DNA from: a virus
IMG/VR virus record: IMGVR_UViG_3300032278_000037
Location: 1-38,775 of that record
DNA: 38,775 nt
Reading direction: 5' to 3' (one strand)
The notes under the pieces are model-generated. The model had not been told where the DNA came from. It did no database searches and saw nothing but the letters and a program-made list of their open reading frames with translations. The first letter of the stretch is position 1; each line of letters starts with the position of its first letter. Below are positions 7,744-15,846 of the stretch, one piece after another. A program made the position numbers and the translations under genes.

Positions 7744-8694
7744 TTAGCGAACCCGGCCTTCACGTTGGGCGGCGAATATGTCGGCTTCCAGGCGTTGCGC
7801 TTCATCGGCGGCATAGCGGCCAGCGGTCTTGTCTCGATAGAACTGGGCAATGTCGGCACCCGTCCACAACTTGCCGCCTTGAGAATTCGGCGTTTGCGTT
7901 GCTTTCGTGGTGCGCGGCTCCACTTGTTCATCGGGGACTTGGCGCTGCTGCTGCGTTGGCTTCGCCTGGTTCAGATAGAGTTTGAAAACGTCAGCCACCC
8001 CTTTCGCGTCTAGGCTCTGTTGCGCCTGGCTGAGTGCCTGTTGGTACTGCTTACCCGTTTGTGGATTGAGCGTGCTAAGGAATTGCAGGAACGCGGGATC
8101 ACTGTTGACCTGTCGGAAATTGGGCACCGCTTGCTCTAAGCTCACCCAAAAGCGTGCTTCAGCGTCTTCGTGCTTCTCGGATTCGAGACGATCCAGACGC
8201 TCCTGCAGCTCTTTGGTGTTACCGGCATCAGTTGGGGCCGCTCCCTTTTGGGTCATGCGCTCAATGAACGTCACCAGGTCTTCGCCAAACTCCTGCTTGA
8301 AGTGGGCGAGCTGGTCGTCAGTGATGCCGCTGCTATCGGGTGCAGGCGCTTGTTTTTCAAGCTCATTAATGCGCCGATCCTTGCCAGCGACGTGCTGTTT
8401 TAGCTGTTCGATCTCTTTGCGCAGCGCTGGAAGCTCACCGTTGTACTTGCCTTGCAGCACTTGAAATCGATGCTGCCAATACAGCGCATCTTGGATTTCT
8501 GGCTTCGGCTCGTCTTTCGGTGGCTCGGCGGATTGCGTATCGGGCTTGTCAGTGTCCGGCTTCTCAGCGTCGCGTGGCGGGTTTTGCTCACTGTCAGGAG
8601 CCTTGGCCTTATTGGCGTCGGGATTCTCTGGCTCGCGGTCAAAGTGCTTAGCGGCAGCGGCAGCTTGTGCCTGTACGGACTGGGGTAATGACAT
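7744..8694 (-). CDS. Capsid scaffolding protein
   Basis: A 316-residue, highly charged and proline/aspartate-rich protein. The N-terminus is disordered (SEQNPPRDAEKPDTDKPDTQ). A central coiled coil (about 85-115, ALRKEIEQLKQHVAGKDRRI) and a helical region with LQERLDRLESEKHEDAEARF follow. A basic C-terminal tail (AAQREGRVR) is a typical coat-binding end. Composition and position between portal and capsid are those of a scaffold. The start is preceded by AGGAG and a GUGA hairpin. Confidence 0.78.
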   Translation of the reverse strand: MSLPQSVQAQAAAAAKHFDREPENPDANKAKAPDSEQNPPRDAEKPDTDKPDTQSAEPPKDEPKPEIQDALYWQHRFQVLQGKYNGELPALRKEIEQLKQHVAGKDRRINELEKQAPAPDSSGITDDQLAHFKQEFGEDLVTFIERMTQKGAAPTDAGNTKELQERLDRLESEKHEDAEARFWVSLEQAVPNFRQVNSDPAFLQFLSTLNPQTGKQYQQALSQAQQSLDAKGVADVFKLYLNQAKPTQQQRQVPDEQVEPRTTKATQTPNSQGGKLWTGADIAQFYRDKTAGRYAADEAQRLEADIFAAQREGRVR

Positions 8695-8707
8695 TTCAAC
8701 TCCTATG

Positions 8708-8721
8708 ACGCCTCACGGCGT
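8708..8721 (-). promoter_or_regulatory. GUGA-tetraloop hairpin upstream of scaffold gene
   Basis: In minus sense ACGCC-GUGA-GGCGU, a 5-bp stem, ends 13 nt before the scaffold start with AGGAG in between. The closing pair differs from the capsid copy but pairing is kept. Confidence 0.6.
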
Positions 8722-8795
8722 GTCTGTGAGCCGGTCTTAGCCGGGGTTCACGATTCGGGTAACGTGTTCAACCTGCAGTGTTGAGCGTTGCCCAC

Positions 8796-8823
8796 AAAAA
8801 AGCCGCCTCCAAAGAAGCGGCTT
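8796..8823 (-). terminator. Intrinsic terminator between portal block and scaffold
   Basis: In minus sense AAGCCGC, a 10-nt loop, GCGGCTT and then TTTT. It would end the terminase-portal transcript before the scaffold unless antitermination acts. A second, unrelated hairpin (8833-8848, stem GCCGGA/TCCGGC with loop TGCG in minus sense) lies just before it, at the end of the small gene. Confidence 0.75.
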
Positions 8824-8847
8824 GCTTGTGAGGCCGGACGCATCCGG

Positions 8848-9072
8848 CTACTTAAAGCGCGTGTCGATAACATCACGCGCGGTTTCTAACTTTTCGATAA
8901 GGCCCGCTAGTGCAGTGGCCTCGCCCTGCTTACGCGCTAACTCTGCGCTATCGCGGCATTGCTCCAGCAGGCTGCGACAATCCTCGCGCTGGGACTTGAG
9001 CATTTCCCGCAGGTGCTGGCCCTCTGGGCTGCTGTTGATTCGCGACAGGGCTTTCCACTGCTGCTCGTTCAT
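8848..9072 (-). CDS. Small helical phage protein overlapping portal end
   Basis: A 74-residue, almost wholly helical protein (QREDCRSLLEQCRDSAELARKQ). It starts at 9070-9072 after GAGAGG inside the portal gene and overlaps its last 125 bp in another frame. It is followed by a hairpin and a terminator. Similar small ORFs between portal and scaffold occur in many podoviruses. Function unknown. Confidence 0.6.
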   Translation of the reverse strand: MNEQQWKALSRINSSPEGQHLREMLKSQREDCRSLLEQCRDSAELARKQGEATALAGLIEKLETARDVIDTRFK

Positions 9073-11203
9073 TCTGGCCTCTCTGCGTTTCGGCAATGAG
9101 CTTGGCAATCTGTGCCAGCAGGTGTTGGGCATCCAGCGGTGCCATTTGCTGGGCGATCTGGGTGTCGGCTTGGGTTTCAGCCGCGTCGGCGCCGTACTTC
9201 TTAGCCTGAGCCTGCTTGACGGCCACTTCAGCCTGCGCCTTGGCTTGCTCAATCTGTTGTTGAGCCTCTAGCTGCGCTTGCTGTGCCTTCTGCTGCTCGG
9301 CTAGGTTCTGCTCCATTTGCTCTTGCGTGGGGATCAGGCCTGGCATATCCAGCTTCTCAGCCACGCTATCCAACAGCTTGCGACGGCCTTCCATACCCAC
9401 AATACCCATATCCATTTCATTTTGAGTCAGCTGCAGGAACTGCTGGCGTAGCATGTTCGTCTGCTCGCGAATCAGCATGGCAGAGCTACCACGCGCGACA
9501 ACGTTGCAATCACCTTTGATGCTCGGGTCTTCGCTGTACTGCATGTTGTAGAGCCAAAGCGCCTCGATCACTCGGCGCAACACACCGCGGTCAATATGCC
9601 GGATGGCGTCTTTGATCCCCTTATTCGCGGATTCCATGAGCATCGATAGGCCACTCGCAGTATTACCAGCACCGCCTACGTTCTCATTGCCATAGGTGTA
9701 GCGAGGTATGTTGGTCGCATCATCGGCACGGCGCTCAAATTGATCGTAAACAGCGAGCAATTCAGCCGCGTTACTGCTGGGCTGGTAGAAGCGAACGGCG
9801 GCGTTATTACCGGTGACCTGGCTATCTTTGGTACGCCAGATTTTCCACGGATAAATGTTGGTCGGGTCTTCTTGAGGTTGCAGGCGGTCTTCATACACCT
9901 CCACCTGCGGCCCGGAGGAAATAGCGAGGTTGTTCACCAAGCTGCGTGCCGTGGCGTTGCACACGTCTTGAATATCAGCCATCAGCTCGGGGATAGCTTG
10001 GCCCCAGAAGCTGCCTGGCACCGGTTGATAGCTCGCCTTGTGGTACGGCCGACGCTCCAACGGGTCACGGTTAATGCGAACGCGAATAACGTGCTGGCCA
10101 ATCAAGATGGCCTCAATCTCATACTCTGCCAGCGGGTCCTCGATCTCGTCAGGGTTGACGCCCCACTGCAGTAACGTGACGCCCTGAGCACCGCCGGAGT
10201 AGATCAGGCCATCGATAGTTTCACCATGGGTAAGCCACTCATGGCCACGCCCCTCTAGCTCGGCACGCTCGCCATCTGTCCATAGCCAGTCACGTAATCC
10301 GCCTTGGCCGTACTGCTCCAGCACACGACGAATCGACTCTTCATTGAACGACGGCACGCCAATCAGCTGGTTAAGCTGCATCCGGGTAAAGCGCGCGCGC
10401 TCAATGATGAATGCGCCGTCGTCTACGCTGGTGGCGTCCGGGCTGGGGTACATATCGAACGGTGATACCCGCTCAAACTCAGGTCGGATAGTGGTGCTCT
10501 TGACCGGCTGCCAGCCTTCTAGCCATTCCAGCGTAGGCACGCGACGCAGGATTGGTGCTCGCACAAACGCAGCAGGATAAGTGACAAAGTCGTCCACGAA
10601 TTGCTCAAACGCCTCAGACCAGCCACCTTCGGCTAGCTGATCGGCAATCACGTCTTCATGGCGTTCGGCAGCTTCCTCGGCCTTCTCTTGCGCCATTTGC
10701 CGCACTTGCTCGCGGGCTTGTTCGATCAGCGAAACCATATCCACCTGCTGGCCCTGCTGCTGCGCCTGCATCGCTTGCTGCTGGAGCTGCTGAAACACGG
10801 GCATTACGTACTCATCGGGCACGTCAGCCACTGGTGTAGGCTGCAAGCCCCACGGCTGCTCATTCGCAGGCATCATAATGTCGCGAATCCAAGCACCGGC
10901 GGCGCGGCACTTGGTGGCGGTCAACATCATGTAAATCTCAGCACCACCTTCCTTGCGAATCGCCGCTAGCTTGTTGGGGTCGTACTCGCCTTTACGGCGG
11001 CGAAGGCAATCAAGCAAGCGGTACTCGACCTCCTGCTTAGCGGTCTTGGCGGATTCCCATGACCGGCGAATATGCGCACCAAGCGACGACTCCATGATCT
11101 GGCGACGGCGCTCTTCCTCGGCCTGCATTTGCTGGGCTTCGGCGGCCTGCTCGGCGTGCATCTCAGTCGCCGACTTGTACTGCAGTAGTCCCAAACTAGC
11201 CAT
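8948..11203 (-). CDS. Portal protein, P22-like
   Basis: A 751-residue portal protein that forms the dodecameric DNA channel at the capsid vertex. Length and layout match the P22 family. There is a charged N-terminal helical part, the core with PFDMYPSPDATSVDDGAFIIERARFT and the NPDEIEDPLAEYEIEAILIG to RRPYHKASYQPVPGSFWG stretch, and a long glutamine/alanine-rich coiled-coil barrel at about 640-715. The C-terminal tail is proline-rich. I chose the ATG at 11201-11203, which lies just after the upstream stop region. It is preceded by the TerL block and followed by scaffold and capsid. Confidence 0.88.
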   Translation of the reverse strand: MASLGLLQYKSATEMHAEQAAEAQQMQAEEERRRQIMESSLGAHIRRSWESAKTAKQEVEYRLLDCLRRRKGEYDPNKLAAIRKEGGAEIYMMLTATKCRAAGAWIRDIMMPANEQPWGLQPTPVADVPDEYVMPVFQQLQQQAMQAQQQGQQVDMVSLIEQAREQVRQMAQEKAEEAAERHEDVIADQLAEGGWSEAFEQFVDDFVTYPAAFVRAPILRRVPTLEWLEGWQPVKSTTIRPEFERVSPFDMYPSPDATSVDDGAFIIERARFTRMQLNQLIGVPSFNEESIRRVLEQYGQGGLRDWLWTDGERAELEGRGHEWLTHGETIDGLIYSGGAQGVTLLQWGVNPDEIEDPLAEYEIEAILIGQHVIRVRINRDPLERRPYHKASYQPVPGSFWGQAIPELMADIQDVCNATARSLVNNLAISSGPQVEVYEDRLQPQEDPTNIYPWKIWRTKDSQVTGNNAAVRFYQPSSNAAELLAVYDQFERRADDATNIPRYTYGNENVGGAGNTASGLSMLMESANKGIKDAIRHIDRGVLRRVIEALWLYNMQYSEDPSIKGDCNVVARGSSAMLIREQTNMLRQQFLQLTQNEMDMGIVGMEGRRKLLDSVAEKLDMPGLIPTQEQMEQNLAEQQKAQQAQLEAQQQIEQAKAQAEVAVKQAQAKKYGADAAETQADTQIAQQMAPLDAQHLLAQIAKLIAETQRGQNERAAVESPVANQQQPRGPAPAGNAQVPARGLSQPAGAMPR

Positions 11204-11645
11204 TAGCAGCACCCTGCGTTATCGCCTTGTAGATAGCGGCATCGGCAGCGCGCTTGTGGGTACGCATGCGCTGTACGTTGCGGCGCATCGGGCCTAGCTG
11301 TTTAAAGAGGTCGGTCACGTAGCCAGCGGGATCGTCTAGGAACTCCAATAGCTTGACGTTGAACGTCACGCCCATGTTGCCCTCGACCTCAAACTGCAGG
11401 CGCATACCAGGCTCTGGCGTGGTCACCTTCTCTTCGATGAGGATCATATCGATTTGCACGTTGCCAACGTCGGGACGGAAACGCTTGGAGGGAATTGGGA
11501 TACCGTACTTCATCAGCTCTTGCGCAATACCCATGGCGGCATCGCGGGCAAACTTCTCAATGTCACGGCTTTGCAGTCCCGCGAGGCGCAATGCTGCCGT
11601 GCGCGCCCGCTGCTGTTGCGAGCCGTTCGGTGTGGTGTGGATCAT
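11196..11645 (-). CDS. Hypothetical protein between terminase and portal
   Basis: A 149-residue protein (start at 11643-11645 after GGGAG). The middle has a beta-strand pattern, PGMRLQFEVEGNMGVTFNVKLLEFLDDPAGYV, and the C-terminus is a basic helix (MRRNVQRMRTHKRAADAAIYKAI). It overlaps the portal start by 8 bp. The role is not recognised. A DNA-packaging or portal-assembly accessory is possible from position only. Confidence 0.55.
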   Translation of the reverse strand: MIHTTPNGSQQQRARTAALRLAGLQSRDIEKFARDAAMGIAQELMKYGIPIPSKRFRPDVGNVQIDMILIEEKVTTPEPGMRLQFEVEGNMGVTFNVKLLEFLDDPAGYVTDLFKQLGPMRRNVQRMRTHKRAADAAIYKAITQGAANG

Positions 11646-11665
11646 AGCGACTCCCAGCGGTGGTA

Positions 11666-11905
11666 TCAGGTGTGGGCGGCTAGCCGATTGTCGGCAGTGA
11701 TAGTGCGGCGTACCTGCTCCAGCCAGGAGTAACGGCCATCCAGATCGTCTGGAATTGGTGGGACGCATAGCATGACTCGCTCTTTTCCGTCCTGCCTGAT
11801 GTAGTAAATACGAAGCGCTCCATCTTCTTCCCGGGTCGCATCAACGACCCCTTCGATGTCCTGAATAACCATTTGGCACAAGATGTCTTGCTTGACTGGC
11901 TGCAT
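11666..11905 (-). CDS. Small hypothetical phage protein
   Basis: A 79-residue protein with a strand-rich centre (LRIYYIRQDGKERVMLCVPP). The ATG at 11905 follows GAGAGAACG. It lies 9 bp after the TerL stop. Not recognised. Confidence 0.5.
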   Translation of the reverse strand: MQPVKQDILCQMVIQDIEGVVDATREEDGALRIYYIRQDGKERVMLCVPPIPDDLDGRYSWLEQVRRTITADNRLAAHT

Positions 11906-11914
11906 ATCGTTCTC

Positions 11915-13510
11915 TCAGGTATGAGCGTTCCAGCCGCCACGCGACTCGCGGTTAGCGGAGGTGGTGGGCAGCTGCGCTCTGGTAAATAGCGATGAGCGTG
12001 CGAGGGTTTCTAGCGCTTTGGCACCGTGGGATGCCCAATCGTGGCGAGGCGTCGATTTGTATACGCCGCGCTTGTCATCCCATTCCTTGCGATAGTTGTC
12101 GAGACATAGCACGCCCTGGTGGCATGCTTCCTCGTCTATCCAGCACATCGGCAAGAACTGGCGCGTGGCCTGCACGCCCTCGGCGTGATTACTAATGCGT
12201 GGCACTGTTTCAAAGTTAATGCCAAAGCCTTTGGCAACATCGGAACGACTCAGGCCAGTGCCTAGCTCTCTAACCGCCAGATCGTGCGGCCCGAAGTGGC
12301 CACCATAGCGGTAGCCCTTCTTGTTCAGCAGGTCAGCGTAATACTCGATGCCTTCTCCCTCGCCTTCGAGGTAGTCCACCAGGTGCACTTCACGCCCAAC
12401 GACCTGAGCAAACCAAATCGCCATAGTGTCGTTCATGCCCAAGTCCCAACCAGTATAAACCGGCAGGCTCGGGTTGACCTGCACCTCAGACGTGAGGCGC
12501 TTGTTCTTCCGTAGATGCTGCATTTGCGTGGCGAAATACGCACCTTCCACCGACTGGCTAAACGCCTCCTCTGGTGTGCTGGGGTACTCGCGCTGCATAT
12601 CGTCTTGCAGCACCTCTGATTTCTTTGCATACCAGGCGCGCTGTCCATCACTAGTCTTGATGCCGTGCTTATGCTCTAGCTGCTCGAAGTATTCGTTTAG
12701 CCGCTGCGGTATCACCACACCTTTAGGGTCGAGCGTATACGCTGACTCTTGCCACCAAGGGAAGAAATGAAACTGGAAGTCCATCGAAGTTGGGTTGCGG
12801 CCTTGATCCTGCAGTTGACGCGCTGACTCGCAATAGCTGAAAAAATAGCCTTCACGACCTTCAGCGGTACTTTCTAGTGTTATCTGATTGCCAAGACCAA
12901 CAGCCTCAAACGCACCGGTAACGATCTCTTGCGCTTTATGCGGATACTGGCGGCATATCTTACCGAACTCGGAAACGTGCAGCCGTTGGAGCGTACCGCC
13001 ACGGTATGACGTGCTGACTCGAATAGAACTGCCGTTATCGAACACATACGCACCACTGCCGCTTTTATCGCTAGACGGCTTAGGAAACCTCAAGCCGATC
13101 ATGTCGAAGATAGCAAGCCATGCATCGCTGACATTTTGGTATGCAAACGTGATCTTGTTCCGGAATATATCCTGTGCGTCATCGAGCTTGTGACAGATGC
13201 AGCCAGCGCTGAAATTATCGATGAACAAGCAGTCATCCAGGGCGTCGATCATTTCAAAGGTCGTGAAGCCAAGCTGACGTGCTTTGAGGATAATGTCGCG
13301 GCAATGCCGGTTGATATAACGCTCTCTCTGCGCATCGTTCGGTGTGAACACCTGAACGCGACCATCCTTATCTTTGATCTTGTACAGCGCGCAGATACGA
13401 AACCACTTGAGCGCCAAGGCCTCGACCAAATCAGCCTTTTCAGTCAGGCGGCCTTTCTCAAGTGCTCGCAAGTACGCATTAGCGCGCTTAACTTCTTCTG
13501 CTCGCGTCAT
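11915..13510 (-). CDS. terL: Terminase large subunit
   Basis: This 531-residue protein is the ATP-driven DNA packaging motor and headful nuclease. A Walker A-like KARQLGFTT lies at about 76-84, a Walker B/C-type segment LQRLHVSEFGK follows at about 170-180, and the RNase H-like nuclease domain begins at VYTGWDLGMNDTMAIWF (catalytic Asp near 356). Further acidic residues lie in HFGPHDLAVRELG and PRHDWASHGAKALE. The start overlaps the TerS stop as ATGA (13507-13510). It is assigned to the P22/Sf6-like terminases by context with the portal. Confidence 0.93.
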   Translation of the reverse strand: MTRAEEVKRANAYLRALEKGRLTEKADLVEALALKWFRICALYKIKDKDGRVQVFTPNDAQRERYINRHCRDIILKARQLGFTTFEMIDALDDCLFIDNFSAGCICHKLDDAQDIFRNKITFAYQNVSDAWLAIFDMIGLRFPKPSSDKSGSGAYVFDNGSSIRVSTSYRGGTLQRLHVSEFGKICRQYPHKAQEIVTGAFEAVGLGNQITLESTAEGREGYFFSYCESARQLQDQGRNPTSMDFQFHFFPWWQESAYTLDPKGVVIPQRLNEYFEQLEHKHGIKTSDGQRAWYAKKSEVLQDDMQREYPSTPEEAFSQSVEGAYFATQMQHLRKNKRLTSEVQVNPSLPVYTGWDLGMNDTMAIWFAQVVGREVHLVDYLEGEGEGIEYYADLLNKKGYRYGGHFGPHDLAVRELGTGLSRSDVAKGFGINFETVPRISNHAEGVQATRQFLPMCWIDEEACHQGVLCLDNYRKEWDDKRGVYKSTPRHDWASHGAKALETLARSSLFTRAQLPTTSANRESRGGWNAHT

Positions 13511-14049
13511 CGCTCGGAGCGCACCTCTTTCAACAGGTCAGCAAGGCTTTTGCCAGCGTTATGCTCATGCTCGTGCTTTTCAGCCCACTGGCCAAGCTGT
13601 TTGCCCATGTGCTTACCGATCAACTCTAGCGGCCTGATCTTGTCAATCATCTTGATCTTGTGCAGGTACTCAACTTCAGGCTCCTCATCTTCCTGGCCTG
13701 GAATCATCTTCGTGACTACTTCAATGCTTTGCACTGCAGCTGCCGTATCGTCATCCAGATCGTGAACCGCCTTCAATCGTCCGTCAGGCGTGAACAGCTT
13801 TCGGACATCAGACATACCCATGCGAGCAAGCTGCAAAACCACTTCATCAGCAGTTAACTGAGTACGCTCAGAGCGTTTTTCCATGCGCTGCTGGATGGCT
13901 TCGGCAATTTCAGGTTTTTTCAGGTTTTCGTGACCGGTTCTCCCTGCCGTTTTCTCGCTATAGCCGGACCGAATCGCCGCTTTAGTAGCCGAAAGGTCAA
14001 CCAGATACTCATCGACGAAGCGAGACTGTTTTGCTGTTAACTTCGCCAT
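13507..14049 (-). CDS. terS: Terminase small subunit
   Basis: A 180-residue DNA-recognition subunit of the packaging terminase. The N-terminus, MAKLTAKQSRFVDEYLVD followed by ATKAAIRSGYSEKTAGRTG, is the helix-turn-helix of the Terminase_2 family, and KPEIAEAIQQRMEKRSE follows. The start at 14047-14049 lies directly against the U-tract of an intrinsic terminator, so no standard Shine-Dalgarno is visible. GGGTGG in the descending arm of that hairpin may serve instead. Confidence 0.9.
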   Translation of the reverse strand: MAKLTAKQSRFVDEYLVDLSATKAAIRSGYSEKTAGRTGHENLKKPEIAEAIQQRMEKRSERTQLTADEVVLQLARMGMSDVRKLFTPDGRLKAVHDLDDDTAAAVQSIEVVTKMIPGQEDEEPEVEYLHKIKMIDKIRPLELIGKHMGKQLGQWAEKHEHEHNAGKSLADLLKEVRSER

Positions 14050-14078
14050 AAAAAAACGCCACCCTTAACGGGCAGCGT
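14050..14078 (-). terminator. Intrinsic terminator abutting the terS start codon
   Basis: In minus sense ACGCTGCCC, loop GTTAA, GGGTGGCGT (two G-U pairs), then six or seven T residues running into ATG. It would block entry to terS unless antitermination acts, and it also occludes the only purine-rich leader. Confidence 0.72.
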
Positions 14079-14087
14079 CTCCATGCT

Positions 14088-14285
14088 TTAGTGAATCGTT
14101 GCGGTTGCGTAGCTATCAACGCTGTCGGCGAACCAAGTTCCATCGGGCAACTCAAGGACAAATGCGCGGGCACCTTCGCAGCCACACTCGTCGCCTTCAT
14201 TATCCATGAGCGTGTCAATCTCGACCGTTTGGCCTGTGTCCAGCAGCGCCAAACGCTTGCGCAGGTTGATGGCTTCGACATCCAT
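14088..14285 (-). CDS. Small hypothetical phage protein
   Basis: A 65-residue acidic protein with CGCEGARAFVLELPDGTWFADS near its centre. The ATG at 14285 follows GGTGGAGCGTT. Five GUGA hairpins lie just upstream and the terS terminator just downstream. Not recognised. Confidence 0.55.
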   Translation of the reverse strand: MDVEAINLRKRLALLDTGQTVEIDTLMDNEGDECGCEGARAFVLELPDGTWFADSVDSYATATIH

Positions 14286-14310
14286 AACGCTCCACCTGAA
14301 TAGGTGCCGG

Positions 14311-14425
14311 ACGCTTCACAGCGTGCGGCGGTGGGTGGCACTGCCTCACGGCATGGCCTACATGGCGGCGCTTCACAGCGCGACCGGTGCAACGCTTCAC
14401 AGCGTGGCGTGTCGCCTCACGGCGA
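14311..14425 (-). repeat. Tandem array of five GUGA-tetraloop hairpins
   Basis: Five hairpins lie at 14311-14324, 14342-14353, 14368-14381, 14392-14405 and 14412-14425. Their minus-sense stems are ACGCU/AGCGU, UGCC/GGCA, GCGCU/AGCGC, ACGCU/AGCGU and UCGCC/GGCGA, and every loop is GUGA. Stem pairs covary while the loop is fixed. Centres are 30, 27, 24 and 20 nt apart. The array fills the gap between two small genes. Confidence 0.65.
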
Positions 14426-14428
14426 GAG

Positions 14429-14656
14429 TTAAACTACTTCGGTATAGCCGTCGTCAAATACGTGCTTCGGCGACCAAGACTCGTAGTGGTCTACGGTGTC
14501 TTTGTTGTAGATGACTAGGTAGCCAGGGTCGTCGGGGAAGCCATCGCTGGATGGCTTGGCCATCTTGCTGTGATTGCTCTTTGCAACATGGCGTGAGTAT
14601 TCGCCGCGACTCATCGGCTCGGCGTGAACTTGCTTGTGGGATTGATAAAGCTTCAT
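14429..14656 (-). CDS. Small hypothetical phage protein
   Basis: A 75-residue protein, MKLYQSHKQVHAEPMSRGEY at the start and aromatic/acidic at the end (YNKDTVDHYESWSPKHVFDDGY). It is 3 bp downstream of the Gp49-like gene. Resembles small conserved phage proteins near lysis genes. Function unknown. Confidence 0.5.
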   Translation of the reverse strand: MKLYQSHKQVHAEPMSRGEYSRHVAKSNHSKMAKPSSDGFPDDPGYLVIYNKDTVDHYESWSPKHVFDDGYTEVV

Positions 14657-14659
14657 GGC

Positions 14660-14986
14660 TTAGCTCCCGCCTCTAATATTGCCCTGCTGCTCGTGCAGCC
14701 GCTGACGCAGCAAGTACCCCTCTAGCTGCCACACTTGTTCACGAGCCTCGTTATAAGCCTCCTGCTTGCCGCGATCCCAGTCATGCTGTTTAGGGTCGAT
14801 TGCGCCATAGTTAGTACCAACAAGCTTGGTGCCATTGCGCAGAGTCAGGCAGCACACCGTGACGGTTGTGCCAGGAAATACATGGCAGGAGCCAGCAATA
14901 ATCATGTCGTCGATGTGCTCGGGCGACAGGCGAGGTGAAGTTAATTGCTTATCTAGAATCTCTTGCTCAATCGCTTGATCGTTCAT
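14660..14986 (-). CDS. N4 Gp49/Sf6 gene 66 family protein
   Basis: A 108-residue protein. The core reads IDDMIIAGSCHVFPGTTVTV and then CCLTLRNGTKLVG, followed by an acidic helix and VWQLEGYLLRQRL. This is the pattern of the widespread Gp49/Sf6 gp66 family, whose function is unknown. The start at 14984-14986 follows GAGGAAGTCGAG. Longer readings upstream lack a ribosome binding site. Confidence 0.75.
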   Translation of the reverse strand: MNDQAIEQEILDKQLTSPRLSPEHIDDMIIAGSCHVFPGTTVTVCCLTLRNGTKLVGTNYGAIDPKQHDWDRGKQEAYNEAREQVWQLEGYLLRQRLHEQQGNIRGGS

Positions 14987-15085
14987 CTCGACTTCCTCGC
15001 GAAGTGTTTGTGTTTGCGATGCCAGTACGTCGACAGTAAAAACGTGGCGACAATCCAGCGCAGCCGAAGCCACGCTTCAACGCGC

Positions 15086-15529
15086 CTACTTGGTGTCAGC
15101 TTCACGGTAGAGGCCTGACTGCGCCTTGCCTTGCTGCCATGAGCTAATGCCCTTCTCCACCGTGCGACCGGTGACGTAGCCACCCACGCCGATGGTCATC
15201 AAGTCCCATAGCCGCTCTGGTAGATCTAGCTGCAGCCCCACGCCGAAGATCGCGCCAAGGTAAGGGGCTAGCAGATAGTTGTTCGCAATCACAGCAACTA
15301 TCACGATCATCAACAGCGGTCGCCAGTTACGCTGCAGCCAGCTCTCGCCCTGCGCTTCGGCCAAGATGATCTGCATCTGAGCCTTGAGCAGCGAGTCTTG
15401 CGACTCGATGAGCTGCGACCGAATCTCCGACTTGAGCCGGTTGGCTTCGTCTTTATCGGTCACTGCCTTGTCGATGACGCCGAACAGCGGGCCAGTGATG
15501 GCGCTCAGCGCTTTCGTGACTAGATTCAT
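15086..15529 (-). CDS. Holin, 3TM/GTA type
   Basis: A 147-residue membrane protein with a helical charged N-terminal region (DEANRLKSEIRSQLIESQDSLLKAQ). A hydrophobic block follows (PLLMIVIVAVIANNYLLAPYLGAIFGVG), and the end is LWDLMTIGVGGYVTGRTVEKG. This matches the holin_3TM family found in phages and gene transfer agents. The stop codons and starts of the two membrane proteins overlap by 4 bp. It probably forms the membrane lesion that releases the muramidase. Confidence 0.8.
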   Translation of the reverse strand: MNLVTKALSAITGPLFGVIDKAVTDKDEANRLKSEIRSQLIESQDSLLKAQMQIILAEAQGESWLQRNWRPLLMIVIVAVIANNYLLAPYLGAIFGVGLQLDLPERLWDLMTIGVGGYVTGRTVEKGISSWQQGKAQSGLYREADTK

Positions 15530-15846
15530 TTTTTGGCACCCCTCACGCGGTCAGCCAGGGCCAGGAGCATTAGGTCGATACTGCGCGGGCCCGCCCAGCC
15601 GCATACCGCTGCCACGGCAGACGCAGGCCAGCCGGTCAGGTCGAAATAGAGATTGATACCGGCAGCGATAGTAATCATCACCACCAGTGCCGGAGCATCC
15701 AGCCACAATCGGCGCGTAAAGAAACGTTCACGCTCACCGCTTTTGACCTCGTGAGCGATCTTAGCGAGTAGACCCATAACGACTGCTACTGACGTACCCA
15801 ACGCCAGCAGCACCTCCTGTATCAGTCCGGTGTTTCGCCATGGCAT
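15526..15846 (-). CDS. Second holin/antiholin-type membrane protein, LydA-like
   Basis: A 106-residue protein with three predicted transmembrane segments (IQEVLLALGTSVAVVMGLLAK, APALVVMITIAAGINLYF and AVAAVCGWAGPRSIDLMLLAL). It resembles holin superfamily III/LydA. It starts exactly at the muramidase stop. Together with the 3TM holin it could form a holin-antiholin pair. Which is which cannot be told. Confidence 0.65.
   Translation of the reverse strand: MPWRNTGLIQEVLLALGTSVAVVMGLLAKIAHEVKSGERERFFTRRLWLDAPALVVMITIAAGINLYFDLTGWPASAVAAVCGWAGPRSIDLMLLALADRVRGAKK

Noticed and set aside
14009-14400. ORFs reading through the hairpin array
   Set aside because: They are arginine/proline/cysteine-rich products of repeated hairpin sequence and lack ribosome binding sites.
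14311-14425. CRISPR array
   Set aside because: The units are 12-14 nt hairpins with variable stems and gaps that shrink, not identical repeats with constant spacers. No cas genes.
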